Source of the DNA: Bacilli bacterium
GTDB lineage: Bacteria; Bacillota_I; Bacilli_A; RFN20; CAG-826
Length of the DNA: 60,574 bases
Reading direction: 5' to 3'
Assembly: GCA_017626815.1 (NCBI GenBank)
Contig: JAGAHY010000063.1
Span: 1-60,574, forward strand
A model generated the notes under the pieces. It had not been told where the DNA came from and did not search any database. It saw only the letters and a program-made list of their open reading frames with translations. The position numbers and the translations under genes are program-made. The first letter of the stretch is position 1. Each line of letters starts with the position of its first letter. Positions 34,701-42,550 of this stretch are shown here, piece after piece.

Positions 34701-34887
34701 CCGCGACTATTGCTCGATTTCCATGATCCAGAGGGAATTCGAGGTCGGCTTCCCCCGCGCGGGCAAGATCCTCAACCGCCTCCAGCAAGAAGGCATCGTG
34801 GCCACCCCCGGCGACACGCCCAATAACTCCAAAGGCTGCCGCGTCTTGGTCCATGAAGACCCCGGAATCAACGGCGGTGGGGCTTGA
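31765..34887 (+). CDS. ftsK: FtsK/SpoIIIE DNA translocase
   Basis: 1040 aa. Four hydrophobic N-terminal segments (within about residues 10-175) anchor it at the septum. A Pro/Ala/Glu-rich linker of about 350 residues follows. The alpha-beta motor has DFLIGPSITRY, Walker A GTSGSGKS near 691, and Walker B VVFVDEFADLV near 799. A gamma winged helix at the end (FEVGFPRAGKILNRL) would read KOPS-like sites. It moves chromosome ends through the closing septum. The start is the ATG at 31765 just before the first helix; no good ribosome binding site is seen, and the TTG at 31726 is an alternative. Confidence 0.93.
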   Translation: MKPKKTFSKTKVLLALGAAIFLFGALLLLSPFTHVRYVAFPVHYLVGDVGLWIIGFLLLFSGAHLMLSKWWRKFRLNEIVAMVFFSLGLWFLLSCALGGEVYASLDASAFQEKLSAAYASGGQALYFDAHLLGGTFGTALLFGIYPVWRYLPYVISGLLLAVGIVSFFLPMLRKGEDKPRKENARNLRREEQSLIRQEEEGEYAIEANDPLPFQPQTLATEATFPSSPELSFSSASEEAVDSPSGMDGYVFAPAGGSTLPSRKQLRAERAEKAIKITGDPTPEMSPYAPKEIISPAPMSYAQNPIKSTGLQEAVFCPAAPTEAQMPAQSAPAQAAQPKPAPAAPAQPQQRPTTTFQQMQQKPAEPASKPEEKPLSPKFEPKPQPALAETKPEPEPVVEEKPASFAPSFLDKKPAPATKPMPTAPIKPILPAEEPAEEEEVAAPIPTKPIAKPLPTAPLHVEPEMTPVTAIDEDEEDPYVPPSNDPIVIAPKSAGILTPETMAPEAPKPQPASASIPDYDIPEEPKEEDDTEGPLPDYIFPGPELLSDGPGGTDIARMQEEAEQKSHLIDQIFADFGVGAHVTDFLIGPSITRYSIAADPGVSIASIARYIPDLEVRMGGVAVRFVERVLGQACSALEVPNESRRVVPFKEVFVGLPPRKETADLRIPFGLDIAGALKEADLAKFPHMLVAGTSGSGKSIFAHGILMSLIMRNRPENLKLVLIDPKRGVEMAPYKDMPHLLCPIVKEAKPARNCLKKLCDLMDERYKKFEEKEVRDIKDYNAEYALPNGKKRMPYIVVFVDEFADLVGECKEISEYVLRIAQKARACGIHLIVATQRPDVKVITGTIKSNLLCRVALTVASATDSQTILGMSGAEELYGYGDMLIDCQELSKRDFVRAQGCLTTIKEMKNVCDFVRKQLPANYDPDFLNLEDDEDGDSSSGPEIRDGGYAPIAAPQLSSQEMRKISDEEKYQYVKSVIMTRDYCSISMIQREFEVGFPRAGKILNRLQQEGIVATPGDTPNNSKGCRVLVHEDPGINGGGA

Positions 34888-34892
34888 TTCCC

Positions 34893-34909
34893 ATACCCCT
34901 AAAGGGTAT
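34893..34909 (+). repeat. Inverted repeat after ftsK (weak terminator or operator)
   Basis: ATACCC and GGGTAT flank CTAAA. The following ATTTAAGCGC is a poor T run, so termination would be weak. It lies directly before a cre-like site upstream of the pullulanase. Confidence 0.4.
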
Positions 34910-34910
34910 A

Positions 34911-34924
34911 TTTAAGCGCTTTTC
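34911..34924 (+). promoter_or_regulatory. cre-like site upstream of pullulanase
   Basis: TTTAAGCGCTTTTC keeps the AAGCGCTT core and 11 of 14 positions of the CcpA consensus TGNAARCGNWWWCA. It lies 24 bp before the start codon, a typical repression position. Confidence 0.4.
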
Positions 34925-34948
34925 CTCACAGAAAACTTCATTATTGAT

Positions 34949-37048
34949 ATGAAAGATACCTACCTCAACGCTAAATTGGTCGAACCGGATTTGCTCCGAC
35001 TCGTCGTGTTCTCTTCCCTTCCTTGGGAGCGCATCGAACCCGTTTTGCTGATCGATGGCGTCCCCGGGCGGAAGATGAAGCCTACGCGACTCAACACCCT
35101 TTCGACCTTGGCCATCGCCGATTTCCGGCTGGATGCGCCGCTAGAGCTCGGCCATTCCTATTTCTTCGTCATGCCCCAATATGGCGGCGTCCCCGTCGAC
35201 GTCAGCGAAGCCACGCGCTTCCCGGGTTTTGACGAGCATTATTACTATGATGGGGATGACCTGGGCGCGACGTATTCGAAAAAAGACACGCGCTTCGCCT
35301 TATGGGCGCCTTTGGCCAGCCACGTCGTGCTGGCTTTCCGCGACAAACCGAGCGAACCTTTTGTCCCCGTGAACATGGTGCGCACGGACAAAGGCGTCTA
35401 CCGCGCCATCCTCCCTGGCGACCATGAACTTGCCGAATACCATTATTTCGTGACCAACAGCGAAGTCACCCGCAAAGTCACCGACCCCTACGCGAAAGCC
35501 TCGACCTTAAACGGCGAGGAATCGGTGGTGGCCGACTTCAGTAAACTCAAAGTCCCTTCGCACCGCGAGAATCTGCCTTTGCTGGATTCCTATACCGACG
35601 CGGTCATCTACGAGGCCCACGTCCGCGACATGACCATCTCCCCAGACACTGACATCGTCCATAAAGGGACGTTCCTCGGCATGGTGGAGAAGGGCAGGAA
35701 GACCAAAGGCGGCCATCCGGCTGGCTTAGACCATCTTCTCGCCCTCGGCGTGACCCACATCCAATTGCTGCCGATCTATGACTATAAGTCCGTGGATGAA
35801 GCCCATCCCGGGACCACCTATAACTGGGGTTATGACCCCGCCCAATATTTCGTGCCCGAAGGCAGCTACGCCTCGAAGCTTAGCGACCCTTATTCCCGCA
35901 TCATCGACTGCAAGAAGATGATCTCCGCCTTCCACGAATCCCGCATCCGCGTCATCATGGACGTCGTCTATAACCACGTCTACGAATACGAATCGAGCGT
36001 CTTCGAGGCGGTCGTGCCCAATTTCTATTTCCGTCACAAGCAAAACGGCAAGATGGCGAATACGTCGGGGTGCGGCGATGACCTCGCCTCCGAACGCCCG
36101 ATGGTGCGCAAGATGATCGTCGACGCGTGCCGCTTCTGGATCGAGGAATATGGGATCGATGGCTTCCGCTTCGACCTCATGGGCATCCTCGACGTCGAGA
36201 CCTTGAACCAAATCGCCAAGATGGCCAAAGCCCACGACAAATCCTTCATCCTCTATGGCGAAGGCTGGAACATGGGCGGGGAGGTCCATAAACCCCTCGG
36301 CCACATGGGCAATTACCGCGACATGCCCGATTATGGTTTCTTCAACGACTGGTACCGCGAATCCTTCAAGAGGTTGCTCATCGAGGACCGCGGCGTGGTC
36401 AACGATTGCAAGAACCTTCTCTGCGGGTCCTGCGTCGATTTCATCGTCGGGGCCAAATTCCTTAACGCCAACCAGACCATCAACTACGTCGAATGCCACG
36501 ATAACGCGACTTTATTCGATTTCCTTAGCGCCCGCCGCGGCGATTTAAGCGAGCAGGAGAAGCTGCGCCTTGTCCAGCTTGCCAACCTCACCATCCTCTC
36601 TTCCTTCGGCGTGCCTTTCTTCCACATGGGGCAGGAAATCGGCCTAACGAAGTTCGGCGAAGACAACACCTACAACAAAGGCGACCATTATAACCAGATG
36701 GACTATGGCCTCCTCGATAGCCGTTACCCGATGGTGGAGACCTTAGCCAAGGCCATCCGCCTGCGCAAGAAGCTGCGCGCCCTCCATGTGTTTGACCCCC
36801 GCGTCATCATGCCCTCGGTCAACGTCTATGACGAAGGCGAGGTCATCCGCGTCAATTACGTCGACGCCAACCTCATCGCGCCACTGAAGACCCTCGATAT
36901 CCTCATCAACCCCTCGCCGCGGGAATACCGTTGCTCCGTGGCCCTGGATTCCGAAATCGAGATCGGGGAAGGGCGGATCACGCCTAAGGACGACCATTCC
37001 GAAGTGCTCGTCCCCGGCAGAAGCCTGCTCATCGTCACATCCAAATAA
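34949..37048 (+). CDS. pulA: Type I pullulanase (GH13, intracellular)
   Basis: Debranching enzyme cleaving alpha-1,6 bonds in pullulan, glycogen or limit dextrins. 699 aa. An N-terminal beta domain and CBM48-like region lead to the GH13 barrel with the diagnostic YNWGYDP near 291, DVVYNHVY, GFRFDLMG (nucleophile Asp near 408), YGEGWNMG (acid Glu near 437) and ECHDN (Asp near 517). There is no signal peptide, so it acts on imported dextrins or stored glycogen. The start ATG lacks a visible ribosome binding site. An upstream cre-like site suggests glucose control. Confidence 0.95.
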   Translation: MKDTYLNAKLVEPDLLRLVVFSSLPWERIEPVLLIDGVPGRKMKPTRLNTLSTLAIADFRLDAPLELGHSYFFVMPQYGGVPVDVSEATRFPGFDEHYYYDGDDLGATYSKKDTRFALWAPLASHVVLAFRDKPSEPFVPVNMVRTDKGVYRAILPGDHELAEYHYFVTNSEVTRKVTDPYAKASTLNGEESVVADFSKLKVPSHRENLPLLDSYTDAVIYEAHVRDMTISPDTDIVHKGTFLGMVEKGRKTKGGHPAGLDHLLALGVTHIQLLPIYDYKSVDEAHPGTTYNWGYDPAQYFVPEGSYASKLSDPYSRIIDCKKMISAFHESRIRVIMDVVYNHVYEYESSVFEAVVPNFYFRHKQNGKMANTSGCGDDLASERPMVRKMIVDACRFWIEEYGIDGFRFDLMGILDVETLNQIAKMAKAHDKSFILYGEGWNMGGEVHKPLGHMGNYRDMPDYGFFNDWYRESFKRLLIEDRGVVNDCKNLLCGSCVDFIVGAKFLNANQTINYVECHDNATLFDFLSARRGDLSEQEKLRLVQLANLTILSSFGVPFFHMGQEIGLTKFGEDNTYNKGDHYNQMDYGLLDSRYPMVETLAKAIRLRKKLRALHVFDPRVIMPSVNVYDEGEVIRVNYVDANLIAPLKTLDILINPSPREYRCSVALDSEIEIGEGRITPKDDHSEVLVPGRSLLIVTSK

Positions 37049-37065
37049 CCCAAGGAGGAGAACCC

Positions 37066-37395
37066 ATGTTATCCAGCGTCTATTTGACCGGTCGCCTTGG
37101 CGAAGTCCTCGCCGACGACTTACGTTACGTCGAACTCGACGACCTCGTCCCCGGACCGGATTCCCGTTTCGATGTCCATCGTATCCCCGTGCGCAACCCC
37201 CGCGGCGTCAATTCCGAGTTCATGCGCGCCAAAGCGGGGCTATACGTCGTCATCAAGGGACGTCTTTCCACCGATGAGCGCATCGGCTTGCTCGTGGTCT
37301 CCGAACTGGAAGAAGTGCTCGGGCCCTTAGCCATCACGCCCATGCAGATGCCTCCCTTAAGCGAGGAAGAAAATGATTATGAAGAAGACCGCTGA
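37066..37395 (+). CDS. Small OB-fold-like protein (possible SSB-type)
   Basis: 109 aa. LTGRLGEVLADDLRYVEL and later AGLYVVIKGRLSTDERIGLLVV alternate like the strands of an OB fold, and the C-terminus is strongly acidic, as in single-strand DNA-binding proteins. This is a fold guess only. AAGGAGG lies 7 nt before the ATG. It follows pullulanase by 17 bp and is probably cotranscribed. Its stop codon lies in the loop of the terminator that follows. Confidence 0.6.
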   Translation: MLSSVYLTGRLGEVLADDLRYVELDDLVPGPDSRFDVHRIPVRNPRGVNSEFMRAKAGLYVVIKGRLSTDERIGLLVVSELEEVLGPLAITPMQMPPLSEEENDYEEDR

Positions 37396-37412
37396 GGCGG
37401 TTTTCTTTTTTT
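37385..37412 (+). terminator. Rho-independent terminator overlapping a stop codon
   Basis: ACCGC and GCGGT flank TGAG, with the TGA stop of the 109-aa gene in the loop, followed by TTTCTTTTTTT. Confidence 0.8.
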
Positions 37413-37513
37413 GGCGGGAGAAAGCCTATAGACGCGGCGCGAAAATCGTGGTGACAGGGGGAAATCTTCCACAAAAACGGGGTCTTTTCCTTTTTCGTAA
37501 TGAAAACTAGGTA

Positions 37514-37519
37514 TATCAT
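37514..37519 (+). promoter_or_regulatory. -10 box of plsC, leaderless type
   Basis: TATCAT ends 6 nt before the GTG at 37526. The same TATATCAT-6-start layout occurs at the 1038-aa helicase. The -35 region is weak. Confidence 0.4.
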
Positions 37520-37525
37520 ATAGCC

Positions 37526-38338
37526 GTGGTAAGTTTTCTGAAGTACGCACGCATCGGCATCATCTGCATCTGGAGGGTAATCTTCGATTATTTCACCTGG
37601 ATTTTGCCTTATTCCAGACATCCGGAAAAATACCCGTTGGAGAAGCGCTACCGCAAAGCCCGCGGCCTGATTCTCTATTTGCTGCGCCATTACCGTTTTG
37701 AGCCAAGGCTAATCAACCCCGAAATTCTGGCCACCGATAAACCCGTGGTCTACGTGGCCAACCACCTTTCCGCGCTCGACCCGTTGATGCTCATTGCCTT
37801 ATCGCCGCGCCCGGTTTCCTTCATCGCCAAGAAAGAAGCGAAGAAAATCCCCGCCGCGGGGCGTCTCATCACCGCGATCAATGGCCTTTTCCTCGACCGC
37901 GATGACCCCTTCCAAGCCGTGAAAGTGTTCCGCCAAGCGGTCAAAAACATGGAAGAGACGGGCATTTCCTACGGCATCTTCCCCGAAGGCACGCGCAACA
38001 AAGACCCCTATAGCGCAAGGACCCTCGATTTCCATCCAGGCGCCTTAAAACTCGCCTACAAAGCCAAATGCCCGATCCGCCTCTATGCCCAATTCGGCAG
38101 TTTCCACGCCATGGATAACGTCGCGGGTAGAAGTCATCTTTGGACGATCCGCGGCGTCAAATCCATCGAATATGACGAATATCAGGACGTGAAGTCGGTG
38201 CTTTTGGCGACCCACCTTCGTTCCCAAATCGAAGAATATCTGCCTTCCCTCGCCCAAGAGGACAAGAAATATTACGACACGAAGCAACAGAAGCATCGGC
38301 CTTCCAAGTGGCAGGAAAAGTTACCCAAGACGGAGTAA
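37526..38338 (+). CDS. plsC: 1-acyl-sn-glycerol-3-phosphate acyltransferase
   Basis: 270 aa membrane-associated enzyme that acylates lysophosphatidate in phospholipid synthesis. It has the HX4D motif in ANHLSALDPL near 78 and FPEGTRN near 152, with FIAKKEAKKIP and INGLFLDRDD between them. An N-terminal hydrophobic stretch (IGIICIWRVIFDYFTW) may be an anchor. The start is a GTG 6 nt after a TATCAT box with no ribosome binding site. The next gene follows after 4 bp. Confidence 0.9.
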   Translation: MVSFLKYARIGIICIWRVIFDYFTWILPYSRHPEKYPLEKRYRKARGLILYLLRHYRFEPRLINPEILATDKPVVYVANHLSALDPLMLIALSPRPVSFIAKKEAKKIPAAGRLITAINGLFLDRDDPFQAVKVFRQAVKNMEETGISYGIFPEGTRNKDPYSARTLDFHPGALKLAYKAKCPIRLYAQFGSFHAMDNVAGRSHLWTIRGVKSIEYDEYQDVKSVLLATHLRSQIEEYLPSLAQEDKKYYDTKQQKHRPSKWQEKLPKTE

Positions 38339-38342
38339 GAGC

Positions 38343-38759
38343 ATGAGAGACGTCCGCGAAGAAACCCCCAATAAAGGCGAGTCGTTATTTAAGACGCTCG
38401 CAGTCGCCATGATCATCGCCGCCGTGATGTCCTTCGTGGCCATGTTTTTCCCGTTACGTAACCTCGCCCCGGAAGGCGCGGGGGCCCCATATTACCTGCC
38501 TTATGCCTTGCCTTATGGCATCGTCAATTTGATTATCGCGGGATTAGGCGTGTTCTTCACCACCAACGCGAAAGAGAAACCAGGGCTTTATTTCCCTGGC
38601 TTCATCATCGGCATCGTGGCCGGTGGCTTATTGACCTTAGAGGCCCTGCCCATCGGCATTTTTCTCCATAACGTCGAATTCTGCATCTCGGTCGCGGTGA
38701 TCGGCGCCTGCGTGATCGCCATCGCCATCACCGGCCTAAAAGCCCTTAAAGGCGACTAA
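38343..38759 (+). CDS. Small four-helix membrane protein of unknown function
   Basis: 138 aa with four hydrophobic segments (about 17-38, 55-72, 83-103 and 110-132) and short loops. It is not recognised. GGAG lies 9 nt before the ATG, four bases after plsC, so the two are cotranscribed and may both act on the membrane. The 3' end overlaps the convergent methyltransferase gene by 4 bp. Confidence 0.75.
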   Translation: MRDVREETPNKGESLFKTLAVAMIIAAVMSFVAMFFPLRNLAPEGAGAPYYLPYALPYGIVNLIIAGLGVFFTTNAKEKPGLYFPGFIIGIVAGGLLTLEALPIGIFLHNVEFCISVAVIGACVIAIAITGLKALKGD

Positions 38760-40036
38760 TAACGCCGTCTTAATCCCTTGGGGTAGTGGTTCTTCGCGGT
38801 TCCCTTGACGAGCTTAACGTAACCTAAGGGGATCCCTAGATAGGAAACCACCGCGTAACCGTCTTCCCCTTGGAGAGGGAATGTCTCGCCCGCAAGATAA
38901 CGCAGGGCGTTTTCTTTTTCTAGGGGGATGGAGGCTTTGGCAAAGCTCGCAAGGGCATGGTCAGGCTGGAAGGGGGTCTTTTCTTCGCCGATGCGGACTC
39001 CATAACGAAGCAAGGAAAGCTTTGGGGTTTTCATGGCTTCGGGAAGCGCGTAGGCGCTATCTTGATGGGAAAGGTAATCATAGCCTTCTAGGCCGTATTC
39101 AAAGGCCGGTTTCTGCAATGTTTTTGGCAGTTGATGTATCTTTTCCTGCTTATGCGCCACCTTATCGCCTTTATGTCTTAATAGGCATAAAAACTGTCCT
39201 TCGCCCGCGTAACGATGCGGGAACAGATGGATGCCCTGCGGCAAATCGGGGTGGTGGTAAAAGGAGGGGTCATCGGGTAAAAAGACAGCTTCAAAGTCTT
39301 CATGACGCTTCAAGAAGGAAAGGATGATTTCTTCATCTTCCTCATAGGAGAAGGAGCAGGTGGAATACATGATGCGGCCGCCCGAAACCAACATTTTCGC
39401 CGCGGATTCTAAAAGGGACTTTTGGATGGATTGCGTCTTTAAGACTTTTTCATACGTCCAATCGTCAAATAGGCGCCTATCTTTGCGGAACATCGCCGAG
39501 CCCGAGCAGGGGGCATCGAGCAAAATCGCGTCAAAATAGTCTTCGTAATTATCCTCAATCCCGACGAAATCCCCGGAAGTCACGACGACGTTTCCTAAGC
39601 CTAAACGTTCGACGTTGCCGGAATTCTCTTTGCTGCGGGGGTAGGAGATGTCGTTGGATAAAATGGTGCCGTTATTTCCTAAAAGCAGGCTTAAGACGCT
39701 GGTTTTGCCTCCAGGGGCGGCACACATATCCAAAATCCGTTCGCCTTTTTGGGGAGAAAGGAAATAAGGGGGCAACATGCTTGCGGCGTTCATGATATAA
39801 AAGGCGCCTAAATTAAATAGCATGCTTTTCCCAAGGGGATATTCCTCTTCGTCGTAATAGAAGGCGTTTTCGATGAAAGGGTGGGGTTTTAGATGCGGGT
39901 AAAGCGAAAGGAGGGTCTCCTTATTTACCTTATTATTAAGGTATAGGGAATGGATGGCTTTGCCTTGCTGGGCGAGGCGAAGTTCCTGGATTTCTTTTTC
40001 AGGATAATATGGGGTTAAGGAAGCGTAAAAATCCAT
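38756..40036 (-). CDS. rsmF: RsmF-type rRNA (cytosine-C5) methyltransferase
   Basis: 426 aa. The NOL1/NOP2/sun core has DMCAAPGGKTS (SAM site near 104), LDAPCSG (Cys of motif IV) and YSTCSFSYEE (catalytic Cys of motif VI). The C-terminal third matches the RNA-binding/PUA-like half of RsmF. It methylates a cytosine in 16S rRNA, and the precise base is not decided by sequence alone. The ATG at 40036 lies 6 nt after a TTGCCT-17-TACGAT promoter, with no ribosome binding site. Confidence 0.92.
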   Translation of the reverse strand: MDFYASLTPYYPEKEIQELRLAQQGKAIHSLYLNNKVNKETLLSLYPHLKPHPFIENAFYYDEEEYPLGKSMLFNLGAFYIMNAASMLPPYFLSPQKGERILDMCAAPGGKTSVLSLLLGNNGTILSNDISYPRSKENSGNVERLGLGNVVVTSGDFVGIEDNYEDYFDAILLDAPCSGSAMFRKDRRLFDDWTYEKVLKTQSIQKSLLESAAKMLVSGGRIMYSTCSFSYEEDEEIILSFLKRHEDFEAVFLPDDPSFYHHPDLPQGIHLFPHRYAGEGQFLCLLRHKGDKVAHKQEKIHQLPKTLQKPAFEYGLEGYDYLSHQDSAYALPEAMKTPKLSLLRYGVRIGEEKTPFQPDHALASFAKASIPLEKENALRYLAGETFPLQGEDGYAVVSYLGIPLGYVKLVKGTAKNHYPKGLRRRY

Positions 40037-40042
40037 CGCTTT

Positions 40043-40071
40043 ATCGTAGGGAAATTTGACGTTATAGGCAA
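40043..40071 (-). promoter_or_regulatory. Promoter of the rsmF-like gene, leaderless type
   Basis: The minus strand has TTGCCT (40066-40071), 17 bp and TACGAT (40043-40048), ending 6 nt before the ATG. The flanking direct repeat begins just beyond it. Confidence 0.55.
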
Positions 40072-40075
40072 GAAA

Positions 40076-40185
40076 GAAAATGGTGGCGGGATAGGGAAAC
40101 TACGTCGCTTGCGCCGGATAAAACCTCGTCGATTTTTCATAAAGAATCGATGCTAGGCCTTAACCAAGCCCCGAAATCCAAAAAA
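40076..40185. repeat. Left 110-bp direct repeat bounding the two-gene island
   Basis: It aligns with 42551-42659 in the same orientation, with about 8 mismatches and one single-base gap (about 92% identity). A shared uninterrupted block includes ATAGGGAAACTACGTCGC and the adjoining GCGCCGGATAAAACC. It lies between the rsmF promoter and the end of the island gene at 40262. Confidence 0.9.
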
Positions 40186-40261
40186 AAGGTCAAAATTTGC
40201 ACAGTGTTGGTGAAAGCCTAGATTTTTCCGCGCGTTTTTGACATGAACTTGCGTACAACCT

Positions 40262-41626
40262 TTATTCCGCCAACGTAAAGATATAGTTGTCGGAAAAACG
40301 CCCTATTAACTTTTCGGTGTTTTCAAAGGTTTCCTTGAATTCGTCGTCCAATTTGCCTGAAATGTACTTATCTCTTAGCTGACCTTTATCGACTAAAACC
40401 CATTTCAATTCTTTGAAGGAATATTTTGCAAACGCGATCCACTGGGGGTAGTTGATGGCCATCGGGTTCTTAGTAAAGTAAACCTTGCCTGCATTGATTG
40501 CTGTTGCGGCCGTATGCGCGATAAATAGCATCGACGCGAGTTTCGGGTGTTTCTCGCGATTCAAAGAGAACGGAATGGACTCTTTTATTGAGAAACCTGC
40601 GCGGATTCTTCTAATGGCGTAGCAAATCCGGACGATGACTTCCGTTAAAAGCACGGGGATGGACGCGGAGCAGAAATGGATGAAGTCATATCCTTCGTAA
40701 TACATGCCTTGGACGATTTCGGCGATGGTTTGCTCTTCTTCGCCGATACTTCCAAACTGCAACAAGTTGAATAAGCCCATCAAAGGCGCCGGAAGTCCCA
40801 TGGGGGTGGTAATGTCGGATTTGAAGTGGATAAACTGCTTCGCGATTGCGGAAAAGATGTTGGTTTCTTTTCGATCCGCGTAATTGCTCATGATTTGGGA
40901 GACAATCTTGCCCTTCTTATCAATGGTCGTCATCCGGCCCGTCATGATATCAAAAACACCGACAATAAAACCGAGCAGCGGATCATGGCCGAGCGAAAGC
41001 ATTCTATGGTAGTAGGCCGAAAGTCCTTCTACATGCACGGTCGTATACCGATTATCTTGGGCGTCGAAAGATACTTTGCTAATACTGGAATTGGCAAGCT
41101 TTTCCATTTCTTCGGGTGGGAATGCTTTGTCAAAGCGTTGACGGATAACGTTAGATAGCGGGCCCGCCTTTAATCCATCGGGTGTGGCGTGAGGGATGCC
41201 GACCATTAGGATATCGATCGCACCGGACAAGATTCCTGCGATGGCACAGATGGAATAATCGATTAAATCCATGTGGTGCATAGCGTTGAAGTCACTCGCC
41301 AATGCCCTTATGTAGTCTTCATTCTCCTGGAGTTCTTTTTCGGAGAAGAAATCCGTTAGTTCTTTATATTGAGCGTTGTCTGCGGACGCCTTCGTAAGCA
41401 ATTGCTCCCATGTAGGGATAACGATTTCCGTCTTTCTGGAAGACACTGAAGGCTGCGCCTTTTGCGGTGGCAAAGCAATGCCTAAAGATTTCAACAACGC
41501 TTCGCTTTCGGCAATTGCCTTTTCGTCCACCTTGGGAATTTCAATTTCCGAAAGGCTTTTCTCTTGATGCGATAAAACGGTGTTTAGTTCAATCTCTTCC
41601 TGAGTGTAACTATATTTCTTTTTCAT
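40262..41626 (-). CDS. Unknown 454-aa membrane-like protein of the repeat-flanked island
   Basis: An N-terminal charged region of about 80 residues (KKYSYTQEEIELNTV) precedes a large domain with several hydrophobic stretches (SICAIAGILSGAIDILMVGI, PLLGFIVGVFDIM, ASIPVLLTEVIVRICYAI). The AGILSG-ID pattern and NPMAINYPQWIAFAKYSFKELKW recall unnamed hypothetical proteins I have seen in gut Firmicutes and Bacteroidetes; no function is known to me. Codons are more AT-rich than the chromosome around it. The start overlaps the stop of the coiled-coil gene (4 bp), so the two are coupled. A membrane effector or pore is one guess. Confidence 0.8.
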   Translation of the reverse strand: MKKKYSYTQEEIELNTVLSHQEKSLSEIEIPKVDEKAIAESEALLKSLGIALPPQKAQPSVSSRKTEIVIPTWEQLLTKASADNAQYKELTDFFSEKELQENEDYIRALASDFNAMHHMDLIDYSICAIAGILSGAIDILMVGIPHATPDGLKAGPLSNVIRQRFDKAFPPEEMEKLANSSISKVSFDAQDNRYTTVHVEGLSAYYHRMLSLGHDPLLGFIVGVFDIMTGRMTTIDKKGKIVSQIMSNYADRKETNIFSAIAKQFIHFKSDITTPMGLPAPLMGLFNLLQFGSIGEEEQTIAEIVQGMYYEGYDFIHFCSASIPVLLTEVIVRICYAIRRIRAGFSIKESIPFSLNREKHPKLASMLFIAHTAATAINAGKVYFTKNPMAINYPQWIAFAKYSFKELKWVLVDKGQLRDKYISGKLDDEFKETFENTEKLIGRFSDNYIFTLAE

Positions 41627-42201
41627 TGCGCTTGGATGCCAAGGTCATGTTGCAAATCCTTGAGGGCTTGGGTCAATAGAATATTCAAGCCTTGAAGATA
41701 GTCGAGCCTTTCCTTTGTGGCATTGAGCTCGTCTTTTAAAGCCTCGATTATGGCCTCGTGCTTACGGACGACTTCTTGATAGAGCCGTTCTTTTTCTTTC
41801 TTTAACTGCTTGCTTTTCAGATGGACGGTTAAACCAACACCGCCTGCGGCTAAAGCGGCCACTGGCGCAGCGAGAACAAAGATGCCTGCGACCATGCCGC
41901 CTCCGACAAGTGTGCCGGCGGCCGCTAGTCCAGAGGTGATTCCTACGGCGCTAAGGCCGACGGTTCCTAGCCCATATAACGCGGCGAAAGAGACTGCACC
42001 GCCTATACCCGCACCAACAGCGCCGGCAATGACTTCGCGCATGGGGCTATCTTTTGCCGTTCGCATTTTATCGGCTGTTGCAAACGTCACTTCATTCACA
42101 ACGTCGACGACGGGCTGAAGAGCGGCTGTGTCTTTAAATTTCATGTCCCTCTTCCTCGGCGCTTTATTTTTCACAACGTGAGTCGTTGCTTCATTTCCCA
42201 T
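41623..42201 (-). CDS. Glycine-rich membrane hairpin plus coiled-coil protein of the island
   Basis: 192 aa. Residues 1-50 are polar and basic (HVVKNKAPRKRD). Residues about 57-125 form a Gly/Ala-rich hydrophobic double segment (AGAVGAGIGGAVSF, GTLVGGGMVAGIFVLAAP). Residues about 128-185 form a heptad-like coiled coil (LKKEKERLYQEVVRKHEAII). I do not recognise the family. The ATG at 42201 has AGGGG 8 nt upstream and TATCAT at 42225-42230; the frame could extend to 42270, but that start has its purine-rich site too close. Translationally coupled to the 454-aa gene. Confidence 0.78.
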   Translation of the reverse strand: MGNEATTHVVKNKAPRKRDMKFKDTAALQPVVDVVNEVTFATADKMRTAKDSPMREVIAGAVGAGIGGAVSFAALYGLGTVGLSAVGITSGLAAAGTLVGGGMVAGIFVLAAPVAALAAGGVGLTVHLKSKQLKKEKERLYQEVVRKHEAIIEALKDELNATKERLDYLQGLNILLTQALKDLQHDLGIQAQ

Positions 42202-42224
42202 GTTTTGAACCCCTGTTTTTTCTA

Positions 42225-42230
42225 ATGATA
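42225..42230 (-). promoter_or_regulatory. -10 box of the island operon
   Basis: TATCAT on the minus strand, 23 nt before the ATG at 42201, with an AGGGG ribosome binding site between. The -35 candidate (TTTCCG, 17 bp) is poor. Confidence 0.35.
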
Positions 42231-42291
42231 CTTTTATCTCATCCGTTCGGAAACAATTTATAGCCTTCATTCCTTCCTATGAAGAACGTAA

Positions 42292-42519
42292 CTACCCGCC
42301 CGCTGCCTGAATAATCTCTTTTAGATAAGGCTCTTTTTGCCACACCATGACACCGAATGGGCAAATTATGTACATCGGTGTGACGCAATTGGGCTCGCAA
42401 GCGCTTGCTCGGATTGGTAAAACCATGCATGGAAAAAGGCCTCCTTCGAACGGAAGATGGTAGTTGTGGAAAACGACCATATTATATTCGATGGGAAGCC
42501 ACTTTTTAGTTCCTAGCAA
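42292..42519 (-). CDS. Possible small Cys-containing gene or gene remnant in the island
   Basis: A 75-codon frame starting with TTG 6 nt after AGGA. The translation has a protein-like run (IEYNMVVFHNYHLPFEGG, then CEPNCVTPMYIICPFG) with four cysteines. I do not recognise it. It lies upstream of the two island genes on the same strand and could be a third member, a remnant, or non-coding. The whole stretch 42271-42550 holds nothing else I can support. Confidence 0.3.
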   Translation of the reverse strand: MLGTKKWLPIEYNMVVFHNYHLPFEGGLFPCMVLPIRASACEPNCVTPMYIICPFGVMVWQKEPYLKEIIQAAGG

Positions 42520-42550
42520 GCCAATTCCTAAAAAGCCTAGAAAGTCAATA

